A stretch of 64,000 nt of DNA, from the NCBI GenBank assembly GCA_012862575.1, contig BLSF01000010.1, positions 62,001 through 126,000 on the forward strand, written 5' to 3'. The translations under genes were made by a program, and so were the position numbers. This stretch comes from Parietichytrium sp. I65-24A. Its lineage: Eukaryota > Sar > Bigyra > Thraustochytrida > Thraustochytriidae. Each line of letters opens with the position of its first letter. Position 1 is the first letter of the stretch. The notes beneath the pieces were generated by a model. The model was given only the letters and a program-made list of their open reading frames with translations. It was not told the origin of the DNA and did no database searches. Below are positions 37,776 through 46,785 of the stretch, piece after piece.

Positions 37776-39513
37776 ATGGTTGCGCAGGCCTTTGCCAAGT
37801 GGAAGAAGCGAGCGCTGCTCGTTGCGGCGCTCCTCGCAGTGTATAAATTGTACAAAGCTTTGAAAGCGCGCCAGCTGAGAAATGCAGCAAAGAAAAGGCT
37901 TGTAAAGTGTCAGCAAAAGGACGTCAAGGTTGCTATCGCTGGCGCCGGGTACAGCGGCTTGTGCTTGGCGATCAAGCTGAAAGAAGCTGGAATTCCATTC
38001 GAGATCTTTGAGAGAGATGAGGACTTTGGAGGAACTTGGCTGAAGAACAAGTACCCCGGTGCTGCTTGCGACATCCCGAGCTCGTGGTACTCGTACTCGT
38101 TCGAATACCACTGGGACTGGAGCATGGTGTGGCCGCTTCGGGACGAGATCATGCAGTACATTCGCACGGTGGCACAAAAGTATGGTATCCCTGCTCACAC
38201 CAAGTTTGAGTGTAAAATCGACAAGGCTTCCTATGACTCTTCGCGCGGTTGGCTTGTAGAGTACACCGACCTCAAAACTGGCGAACAACACTCCAAGTAC
38301 TACGCGGTGTTCCTCGCTGCGGTCGGTCAGCTTGACGAACCCAAAATCCCAGAATATCCTGGTCTGGAGAAGTTCAAAGGCATTCAGATGCATACAGCAC
38401 AGTGGGACCGAGCCCATAGCTTTGCAGGCGAGCGCATCATTGGTATTGGCACTGGGCCGTCTGCCGTGCAAGCCTTCCCTGAGCTTGCCAAAGAATGCGA
38501 GCATCTCACAGTCATTCAGCGATCGCCGACCTGGATTTCTCCAAAGGTGAATACCCCATTTTCAAGCACAATGCGCTGGCTGAACAGCTTGCTTCCAATC
38601 ATGTGGCCTTTGAGACGTTTTGGTTCGTTCCTTTACGCTGAAGCTCTCTTTTACATGCTCATCAGGAAAGATTCTCCGGTCAACGTGAACGAAAGCGCCC
38701 AAAAATTGATTGGTGCCATGATGCGACAGCAAATGGGCCACAAAGTAAAAGAACTCGAGCACAAATTAATCCCTCCAAAAGAGCCGCTGGGTGCAAAACG
38801 TATTGCTTTGACATCAGACTGGGTTCCGATGTTTACACGTGACAATGTCTCTCTTGAGACTGATCCAGTGGAGTCTGTCACCGAGAACAGCGTCATCCTC
38901 AAAGACGGGAAAGAAATTCCATGCGACGGCATTGTGTATGCAACTGGGTTCAAGTCGACCGATTTCTTGGCGTCCATTAATGTGGAGTCTGAACAGAAGA
39001 AGAGGCTCTCGGAGGTGTGGAACGGCGTCCCACGATCATACCGCGGAGTTGCCGTACCTGGGTTCCCAAACTTTTGGATGATGTACGGACCGGGGTCAAA
39101 CCTTGGACACGGTTCAATCGTAAGTGTCGCGCGGCAGCAGGATTTAGAAATTCCTGAATTTTGAAGATTTCTGCCCTTGCTAACTCTTGTGTTTTGATGA
39201 TGATGTTACTCCATCGTTCCTTTTGTTGAATCTACAGATCTTTATGATTGAATGCCAAGTAAACTACATCGTCGGAGTCATCAAGCAGATGGTCGACAAG
39301 GATCTCAAGGCCGTGGAAATCAGCCGAGACAGCTTCCAGGCGGACGTCGACAGACTGCGCGAGGATCTCAATGCAACCACCTTCGTTGACGCTGACCACA
39401 GCTGGTACAAGACCAAGACCGGAGAAGTTGTGAACAACTGGAGCGGGTCGTGCACGAACTACTATTTCCATATGGCGCAACCAGATTTTGACGCCTATGA
39501 ACACACCAAATGA
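37776..39513 (+). CDS. Baeyer-Villiger-type flavin monooxygenase, two exons
   Basis: Exons 37776-39119 and 39238-39513; 539 residues. The start is the first ATG; the frame upstream has only TTG. A short hydrophobic N-terminal segment (ALLVAALLAVYKLY) may anchor it to a membrane. The FAD Rossmann motif is G56-A-G-Y-S-G61; the NADPH Rossmann motif is G223-I-G-T-G-P-S-A230. Between them F200-K-G-I-Q-M-H206-T-A-Q-W210-D fits the Baeyer-Villiger fingerprint FxGxxxHxxxW(P/D) exactly. It would insert oxygen next to a ketone to form an ester or lactone, or oxidise a heteroatom; the substrate is unknown. Splicing gives YGPGSNLGHGSI-IFMIECQVNYI, the conserved C-terminal block of the family. Without it the frame ends after a 12-residue unrelated tail. 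Confidence 0.92.
39120..39237 (+). other. Monooxygenase intron (118 nt)
   Basis: Starts GTAAGTGTCG and ends GAATCTACAG. Phase 0. Conserved protein sequence continues across the junction. Confidence 0.93.
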
Positions 39514-40131
39514 GTCTTTGGAAGGACGTTCATCACATTATTGCAAACGAACAAACAGTGGAGTTCTCCGGGTGATTCTTTCTCGAAATTAAGGCAAATT
39601 GTTTTTTTCTCCATTTCTGTCCATTTCTTGCGAAAAACGACAAGAGCTTTCGTCCGTTTTGGTCAAAAGTTTGCTTGAGAGAGCGTTAATGGACCTATAG
39701 CTTATTAGCGCTTCTTCAGTTTTGATTAGCTTTTATAGATATACTATTACTCTTACTAAAATCCTTTATCCCTACCGCTAATCAACCTCTGGACTATCTC
39801 TGTCAAAACCCGTACCTTAAGAGTGGTTAGTGAGACACTATAATCACACGCCAGACCATATAGTATACAGTAGGGATACATGGACAACTCATGTAATCGG
39901 ACCCTATTGCGAATGCGTAGATGATAGATGGATGGGATTGCTTGCGTTCCTTCTATTCACTCTACCCACCTTACCCTCTCCCCTAATCCAGCCTAGTCAC
40001 CGTCACACTTTTCCAAGTCCGCCGCACTCCCTACTCACTCCCCTACCCCTGCTTACACTAACCCCCTCCCAGTGCAAACCATACAAACGGAGATGGAGTT
40101 TTGAAGGCGGTGGAGCTGAGATGGATCAACA

Positions 40132-40163
<32 letters not shown>
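40132..40163 (+). repeat. (ATCT)8 microsatellite
   Basis: Eight perfect tetranucleotide units. Confidence 0.95.
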
Positions 40164-40317
40164 CCCAACAGTAAGCGCCCCTAGCGCGCGACCTGTATCT
40201 TGTACGAGCCCGGTAACACATAGATACGCAGAGGCGTAGAGAGGGACATAGAGAGAGGGGTAGAGGGAGGGAACGAGAGGATGATGGTGGCGAGTGGGAG
40301 AGAGAGAGACTGAGATA

Positions 40318-40325
40318 TAGACAGA

Positions 40326-40362
<37 letters not shown>
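40318..40362 (+). repeat. GA-rich microsatellite
   Basis: AGACAGAGAGAGAG-type dinucleotide tract within the purine-rich leader of the helicase gene. Confidence 0.8.
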
Positions 40363-40558
40363 GTAGATAGAGAGGGCGGCGAAGGAAAGGGCGAGAAGAG
40401 GAGGAGGAGAAGAGGAGAAGAGGAGAAGAGGGAAGGTGAAAGTGGAAGAAGAAGAAGGAGAAGAAGAAGAAGAAAAAGGAGAAGAAGAGAAGTGAGCGAC
40501 AGGAGAGCACGTCGACTCGACTCGAATCGAAAGCGTAGAGGAAGGAAGAAGGAAGGTG

Positions 40559-43201
40559 ATGGATAGCGGAAATGCAGGTGGCAGCAGCGGTAGTGAGTCT
40601 CTCGCTGCGAAAACAGTGCCGTTGAAATTTTCAAAGAAGAAGCCCAAGAAGACCAAGAACTACAATGCCATGCTCGGGGGTCCTGCCGCGGGGGGCGCTC
40701 CAGAAGGGGATGCGCGGCCGCCAATGTCAAACTCGCCGGCTCCTCAGGCGAGCAGCGAGTCGGCGCCCGTGACTGCGAGCCCACCCAGGGCCCCACAACA
40801 TGGGTCCCCGCAGATCAATGCGAACGCAGCAGTGTATAGTCCGCAAATGACCCCTCAAGCTCCCGCGATGCAGCAAGGCGGCGCCGGCGCACCGCAGCAG
40901 CAGCAACAACAGCAACAGATGCAAGCTATGATGGCAGCGCAGCAGCAGTACCCGTCCATGATGTACCCGGGAATGGACCAGAGCGGGATGATGCCCCAGG
41001 GCGGAATGATGGCCGGATTCGACCCGATGGCCATGCAGCAGCAACTGATGCAGGTGCAACAGGCGATGCTCATGCAGCCCTCCGTGGAGCTCGCGCTCCG
41101 ACAGCAGGAGCAAATCGAAAAGTTGACCAAGGAGTTAGAGATGCTCAAGATGGGGATGGGAATGCAGGCTCCTCCTCAAGGACAAGCGCAACAGCAACAA
41201 AGCGTGCCGCAGCAGCAACAACAGTCCCATCAGCCGAGACAGCAGCACAACCAACGACCGCAGCATGACTCGCACCAGGGCCGCGGACCTCAGCCTATGC
41301 GCAACAACCAAACTGGGCCTGCTATTAACGTTGGTCCTGGTGACGTGCAGTCTGCCGGGAAAGCGAAGAAACCAGCTGGCGTTTGGGAGAAACCCAAGGT
41401 GTGGACGCGGGAGCGAGCTGCGAGCGCTGCAAGCGAGGAGGACGAGGCAAACTATGGTGATCCAGATGCTTCTGCGGACGGCTTCATGACAAAATCCGAC
41501 AAACAGGGACAGTTATTGCGCGGAATGCATACGAAAGAAGGCCGCGAAGCTATCGAAAAGGAGCTCTTTGGTGCTGACAGACACATGACTGCTGGTCTTG
41601 ATTTTGACAAGTACGATGACATCCCTGTGGAGGCCTCCGGACACGGCATTCCAGAGCCCATCAACTCGTTCGACGAGGCAGATTTCTGCCAGGCTTTGAT
41701 GGAGAATATTAGGCGCGCAAATTACACTCGACCGACCCCGATCCAGAAACATGCAATCCCAATGGCAAGGCTCGGTCGCGACGTTATGGCGTGTGCGCAA
41801 ACCGGTTCCGGTAAAACCGCGGCTTTCTTGTTTCCTATCATTAACAGTTTACTGTCTGGCGCCACGCCAAACCCTGGTGCTCGCGGTGGGCACGGGGGCA
41901 GGGGAGGATATCATGGCGGCGGTGGCAGGTACGGCGGCCGCAGACAGGCAACTCCCTCTGCACTTGTGCTTGCACCGACTCGCGAGCTTGCAAGTCAGAT
42001 TCACGATGAGGCTATGCGCTTCACCTACCAGACCAACGTTCGATGCGTCGTTCTCTACGGTGGTGCAGACATTCGCGCTCAAATTGATGAGCTCAGCCAG
42101 GGATGCTCGATCGTTGTTGCAACACCTGGTCGTCTGCAGGATTTGATCGACCGTGGTCGTGTTTCCCTCCGTTTTGTTCGTCATTTGGTTTTGGACGAGG
42201 CTGATCGGATGCTCGACATGGGATTCGAGCCTGATATCAGGAGAATTGTGCAAGGGTATGACATGCCACAGGACACTGACGGCAGACAGACCGCTATGTT
42301 CTCTGCAACGTTTCCTCAAGAAATTCAGGTCCTTGCTCAAGACTTTATGGGTGACTATATCTTTGTTACTGTGGGGCGCGTCGGCTCAACTAACTCAAGT
42401 ATCGAGCAGAACCTGCTCTGGGTAGAAGACGGGAACAAAATGTTCAAACTGTTAGAGATGCTAAACACCGTCCCAGGCCTTACTCTGGTGTTCGTCGAGA
42501 CAAAGCGCATGGCGGACGTGTTGCACCAGGAGCTGTTCTACAAGCAAAACATTCGTTGTACGTCGATTCACGGTGACCGCTCCCAGCGCGAGCGAGAGAG
42601 GGCCCTTTGGGAGTTCTCAAATAAACACGTTACTGTGCTCATCGCAACCGAGGTGGCTGCTCGAGGTTTGGATATCCCAGAGGTCACTCATGTTATCAAC
42701 TATGATCTTCCTAGTGAAATTGACAGCTACGTGCATCGAATTGGTCGTACTGGTCGTGCTGGTAACAAGGGTGTGGCCACATCCTTTGTCAACGAGGAGA
42801 ACAAAAATCTCGCCAAAGATCTCGTTCGTGTACTCGAGGAGACGCATCAGGATATTCCTTCTTGGCTTGTCGGACTCGCCAACCACGCTGGATTAGGGAA
42901 AAGCAGTAGAGGCAGGGGCGGAGGCAAGAGCTTTGGTGGGCGCGACTTCCGCCGAGAGTCAGGCCAGGTTCAAGCCGCCTCCTACAGTGGTCGGGGCGGT
43001 GGTTCGGCTGGAGGTGGAAGGCCTGGCAATGGTGGCGGCGGCGGTGGTGGCGGTAACGGCGGCGGCAAAGTTAGTGATCGAGCAAGTGACAAGGGTGGCG
43101 GCGGCGGCGGTAGAGGGCGTGGACGCCGCGGGCGCCGTGGTGGCAAGTCTGGTGGAGGCGGAGGCGCCAAAGCTGCCCCGGAGCCAACAGACGCATGGTG
43201 A
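40559..43201 (+). CDS. DDX3: DEAD-box RNA helicase of the DDX3/Ded1 family
   Basis: 880 residues; the ATG at 40559 is used because the codon before it is GTG. It unwinds RNA, chiefly in translation initiation for this family. Residues ~1-340 are a disordered Gln/Met/Pro-rich arm with polyQ runs; LKFSKKKPKK near the start is basic. The core has the Q motif (RPTPIQKHAIP), motif I AQTGSGKT (~413-420), PTRELA, TPGRL, DEAD (546-549), SAT (~582), LVFVETK, ATEVAARGLDIPEV and HRIGRTGRAG (~727-736). A Gly/Arg insert with HGGRGGYHGGGGRYGGR sits between motifs I and Ia, as DDX3 relatives have an insert there. The C-terminus (~780-880) is an RGG/GGG tail ending in DAW. Confidence 0.96.
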   Translation: MDSGNAGGSSGSESLAAKTVPLKFSKKKPKKTKNYNAMLGGPAAGGAPEGDARPPMSNSPAPQASSESAPVTASPPRAPQHGSPQINANAAVYSPQMTPQAPAMQQGGAGAPQQQQQQQQMQAMMAAQQQYPSMMYPGMDQSGMMPQGGMMAGFDPMAMQQQLMQVQQAMLMQPSVELALRQQEQIEKLTKELEMLKMGMGMQAPPQGQAQQQQSVPQQQQQSHQPRQQHNQRPQHDSHQGRGPQPMRNNQTGPAINVGPGDVQSAGKAKKPAGVWEKPKVWTRERAASAASEEDEANYGDPDASADGFMTKSDKQGQLLRGMHTKEGREAIEKELFGADRHMTAGLDFDKYDDIPVEASGHGIPEPINSFDEADFCQALMENIRRANYTRPTPIQKHAIPMARLGRDVMACAQTGSGKTAAFLFPIINSLLSGATPNPGARGGHGGRGGYHGGGGRYGGRRQATPSALVLAPTRELASQIHDEAMRFTYQTNVRCVVLYGGADIRAQIDELSQGCSIVVATPGRLQDLIDRGRVSLRFVRHLVLDEADRMLDMGFEPDIRRIVQGYDMPQDTDGRQTAMFSATFPQEIQVLAQDFMGDYIFVTVGRVGSTNSSIEQNLLWVEDGNKMFKLLEMLNTVPGLTLVFVETKRMADVLHQELFYKQNIRCTSIHGDRSQRERERALWEFSNKHVTVLIATEVAARGLDIPEVTHVINYDLPSEIDSYVHRIGRTGRAGNKGVATSFVNEENKNLAKDLVRVLEETHQDIPSWLVGLANHAGLGKSSRGRGGGKSFGGRDFRRESGQVQAASYSGRGGGSAGGGRPGNGGGGGGGGNGGGKVSDRASDKGGGGGGRGRGRRGRRGGKSGGGGGAKAAPEPTDAW

Positions 43202-44117
43202 TGACCTTACAGAATTAACAAACCGGATCTTTTCTTTTTGGCTTCTTCCGTCTTTTCTTCGTTATGCAGGCTGGCTTCCATGCCATCCTGACCAACACTT
43301 TAGAGCCCCTGCCCTCGCTCATCTTCATAGTCTCCAGCCGAAAGCTACTCGATTGGACTCGATTGGGCTATTGCAATTAGAGGCTCTCGCCCGTTGCTTC
43401 TTTGATTCTTTGATTGAATACTTTCTTGAAAAAATTCCATTCTCTCTTCTGCATGGCTCTTCCATGCACTGCCTTTTACTTTTACAACTCTCGCCCGGCC
43501 TGAGTCAAAATAAACGGACTCATCTGAAATCTATCCTTCTCCACAAAAACCCATGCACAGACAACACAGACATTATTTTAACTTAATCATTCACTAAGAG
43601 ACACTAACCCTCAGAGATTGGATAAAGTGTACTCCTAAAGCGATACAACTCTGCTGTGATAATCCGTAAGGACAACATAGGAGACTAATACCCTCTTACC
43701 ATTTGCCTGTACACAGTAGCAGTAGCTGGCATTAGAATTGGAGTCTCAGCGAAGGTTAAGAGCGGGTTAGAAGGAATACACATAGACACTACGGTTACAT
43801 TATGTCGAAGCGTACCGGACACCAGTAGCATTCTCGAGGCCTATGCAGCACTACTGCAAGTGTTAGGACCACTGAGAGCCGGTCGCTGTCCGCGAGTACG
43901 CTTTTTTCCACACCTCCTCACCCTTCCCTCTCCCGACTGGCGATCGCTCTTTATCGCTCTTTATCGCTCTTTATCGCTCTCATCACCCAACCGGAAGAAG
44001 AACGTTCCCGCGGTTCCCGCGGTTCCTCGACCACTCTGTTGAAATCACACAAACCTCTCAACTGTGTAAGATCGAGCGAGCGCAGCGCGGACCCTGGGCC
44101 ACTCGTATCTCGGCTAG
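43202..44117. other. Intergenic gap before PAM
   Basis: Contains a 10-base tandem repeat TTATCGCTCT at 43942-43980 (about four copies) and GTTCCCGCG repeats at 44003-44023. Both lie within 180 bases of the PAM start. Confidence 0.5.
43942..43980 (+). repeat. TTATCGCTCT tandem repeat
   Basis: Nearly four 10-base copies, the first truncated, about 140 bases before the PAM start codon. Confidence 0.85.
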
Positions 44118-46538
44118 ATGAGCACGCATCGCCCCGGCCGCGAGGACACAGAGGACACAGAGGACACAGAGGACAGAGCGCTGGTGGACGCGGCCGAGCG
44201 GGGATCCCTTCTGCGGAGCGGCATTGAGAGCGAGGACATCGAGAAAGAGCGGCGCGGGAGACGCTGGGACAGTGCGGGCGCGAGGTGGGACGGTCGGAGG
44301 AACAGTGCGTTGTTCGCTGTCGCGGCGGTGGCAGTGCTTCTGGTGACGCTGCTGGTGGTGGGTCGCGGAAGAGGGGATGATGATGGGGCGAAAGTGGCGA
44401 AAGTTGGCCCTGAATCGGGAGCGAAAGGCGGTCAGAATGTCTGGCATGAAAATGGTCAAACGAATGCAGATGCAGATGCAGATACAGGTGCGGGCGGAAA
44501 TGAGAATGGCTTGAATGCGGGCGGAGATGGGACAGTTCCTGGGATGATGGAGGAAGAATTGGAGGTGGTCTCGTTCACGACAACGGCGTTGGAAAATCCT
44601 GAGCTTGGCGAGAATCTGGTCTACTTTGGACCACTAAAATTTGACCGGCCAGGAGTGGTGCGGGAGATTCGCCCCCTCGCGAATCTGAGCTTTGTACATC
44701 ACCTTCTCGTGCTCAAGTCTGCGGAGGAGACGCCCACGTCACCCGACTATGTCGATGTGAGCGATCTCCCAATGCTAAGGCGGATGTCAAGCGCGATCGT
44801 TTTCGCTTGGGCTCGAACTGGCCAGGCCACTCCGCAAGGCTTTACGTTTGGCATCGGGAATGGCATTTTTGTCGGTCCCGGGACAGACGCCGTCGAATTG
44901 TATCTGAATATTCACTACGAGGTACCCGAGTCCATTCTCAATGCCGTCAAAGCTGGCGAAGCGGAAATCAACATGGGCATCGAGTTCAAGCTCTCCGGCC
45001 TTGCCGAGGATCAGGTCGACGATTGGGTAGAGGAGTCAAAGCTACCCGAAATAAATGGGCAAGAAACTAAGGCTCTTGCTGTGGAGATTTTGGATGAGAG
45101 CAACTTTGTGTTGCGGCCGCACCGTCTGACTGACCTGAAGCATTCGTGCAGATTGACGAGGGATGTGACGCTATTTGCATATCGCAATCATGCGCATCAA
45201 GCTGGCAGAGATTTTGTCACTAATTTATTTCGCGACGATGTCGACACTGGGGAAATAATTCACAGGTCCGTTCAAGATCCCCAAGTCTTCTACAAATTTC
45301 CTTCGGGGGGTCTTCAACTCCGTAAAAACGATGTTCTCCAGCTTCACTGCAACTACGATACGTCAGACCGCAACTATAATACCGTGACAGGAGCAGATGT
45401 TTCAAGAGGAGAGGAGATGTGCAATCAGTATCTTATGTATTCGCCGATGAGACCATTCTCTAAGGAGATAATCTGCAACAAAATACCTTCGTCGATTGGC
45501 ATCATTAAGAAACGTTATGCGGTCGCTAGCCTGGAGGCAGACTCTGTGCCTGCAACTGCACTTCTGCCTCCACCTGATTCGCTTGGCGAAGTCTCGGGAA
45601 CGGCAGTGTCTCCTGATGGCTCTTTATCATACGTCCTCGCCAGGAGGTCCAATAATTACTTTTCGGACGCAACCATCCCAGATGCGACCATCTTTGTGCT
45701 CGAGTCAGCCACCGGCGCAGTTCGAAGCTCTTTCGGAGCAGATCTTCTCGTTACTCCGCATGGGCTCTATGCGGACGAAGCTGGATTTTTGTGGGCCACC
45801 GACACCGCATTGCACCAGGTTTTCAAATTGAATGCGACAGATGGCTCGCTAGTTTTGACTTTGGGAAGCGCAAAGGTTCCCGGAAGCACCGAATCGACAT
45901 TTGCTGCGCCAACGGATGTTGTCGTCGACTCTGAGGAAAACGAAGTTTACATCTCTGATGGATATGGAAACAGCCGTGTAATCGTGTTCGACGCCACTTC
46001 AGGGGCATACCGGAGACAATGGGGCAAGGAGAGGGGCAAGGCGCCAGGCCAATTTGACATTGTGCATGACATCACGTTCGACACCACGAGAAGGCACGTC
46101 ATCGTCGCTGACCGCGAAAACTGCCGCATTCAAGTATTTGACACGGTTGGGAATCTCTTGCAGATCTGGAATTCTAAGTTCTGCGACCTCGAAGGCGCTG
46201 AGTTGAATGCCTCCATGGAAAAGCCTTGGTTATCGCATGTCTCTGCTGTAAGTTACAGCGCCTATATGGATCTCCTCTACTCCGTGGAGGGTGAGAGTGT
46301 CGTTTTGCGCAGACCGGATACAGGTTTGGTGGTGGACCATATTGGCAAAGGGGGTGAATTCGTTTGGCCGCACGACATCGATGTTGCATTGCGTGCTCCT
46401 CGCCCTGATATTTTCGTGGCGCAGCTGTATGGCCACAAAGCAACGCGACTTGCCGTGCCTGACACGATGAAAAATGTTGGAGCTGCGAGGCTCCTTGATC
46501 TTCGTAAGGGGGTCAGACTCCACTTTCAACATCCCTAG
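44118..46538 (+). CDS. PAM: Bifunctional peptidylglycine alpha-amidating enzyme (PHM + PAL), N-terminally anchored
   Basis: 806 residues. PHM hydroxylates the alpha carbon of a C-terminal glycine using copper; PAL then releases the amidated peptide and glyoxylate. After a cytosolic EDTEDTED repeat a signal anchor spans ~65-82. PHM copper ligands are all present: His194-His195 (FVHHLLV), His266 (LNIHYEV), His358-x-His360 (RNHAHQAGR) and Met434 (GEEMCNQYLMY). The FAWAR...GFTFGIG block also matches. The PAL six-blade propeller (~480-790) keeps the zinc ligands His548 (TPHGL), His650 (IVHDI) and His752 (WPHDI) and the catalytic Tyr616 (DGYGNSR). Animal PAM has the domains in the same order but a C-terminal (type I) anchor; here the protein is type II. 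All catalytic residues are intact. Confidence 0.95.
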   Translation: MSTHRPGREDTEDTEDTEDRALVDAAERGSLLRSGIESEDIEKERRGRRWDSAGARWDGRRNSALFAVAAVAVLLVTLLVVGRGRGDDDGAKVAKVGPESGAKGGQNVWHENGQTNADADADTGAGGNENGLNAGGDGTVPGMMEEELEVVSFTTTALENPELGENLVYFGPLKFDRPGVVREIRPLANLSFVHHLLVLKSAEETPTSPDYVDVSDLPMLRRMSSAIVFAWARTGQATPQGFTFGIGNGIFVGPGTDAVELYLNIHYEVPESILNAVKAGEAEINMGIEFKLSGLAEDQVDDWVEESKLPEINGQETKALAVEILDESNFVLRPHRLTDLKHSCRLTRDVTLFAYRNHAHQAGRDFVTNLFRDDVDTGEIIHRSVQDPQVFYKFPSGGLQLRKNDVLQLHCNYDTSDRNYNTVTGADVSRGEEMCNQYLMYSPMRPFSKEIICNKIPSSIGIIKKRYAVASLEADSVPATALLPPPDSLGEVSGTAVSPDGSLSYVLARRSNNYFSDATIPDATIFVLESATGAVRSSFGADLLVTPHGLYADEAGFLWATDTALHQVFKLNATDGSLVLTLGSAKVPGSTESTFAAPTDVVVDSEENEVYISDGYGNSRVIVFDATSGAYRRQWGKERGKAPGQFDIVHDITFDTTRRHVIVADRENCRIQVFDTVGNLLQIWNSKFCDLEGAELNASMEKPWLSHVSAVSYSAYMDLLYSVEGESVVLRRPDTGLVVDHIGKGGEFVWPHDIDVALRAPRPDIFVAQLYGHKATRLAVPDTMKNVGAARLLDLRKGVRLHFQHP

Positions 46539-46785
46539 ACACTTTCAGCTTTCCGAAGCACACAATCTGGGGGCAAAAAACACATACTTGCACGGATCTC
46601 TCTGCTGCCAGAGAAGCTCACAACCGAACGACTCTGGGAAAGCTTGCTGCAGATGCTGCAGCCCACGCAGGGGGGATATGTTTTAAACAATATAGGCTAA
46701 TGACTAATCGTTTTTGATGATGATGATGATGATGATGAAAAACTTGCTTTGAAATTGTTGAGTTTTGTCTTCGTGTTTTTCAGAT
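46539..46785. other. Short gap between convergent PAM and polycystin genes
   Basis: Contains (GAT)7 at about 46717-46737 and T-rich sequence next to the polycystin stop. No gene. Confidence 0.6.

Larger units (their letters stand above)
39514..40558. other. Intergenic gap and DDX3 leader
   Basis: The first half is AT-rich. From 40132 it holds the ATCT array, then a ~330-base purine-rich (GA/GGA/GAA) strand, 40210-40540, ending just before the helicase ATG. The long open frames on the opposite strand here are low-complexity Ser/Leu/Phe products of that bias. Confidence 0.55.

Noticed and set aside
40150-40796. Long Ser/Leu/Phe frames on the - strand
   Set aside because: Complement of the purine-rich DDX3 leader; low complexity only.
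46246-46260. GTAAGT inside PAM as a splice donor
   Set aside because: The codons across it (SAVSYSA) align with the conserved PAL segment, so the site is exonic.
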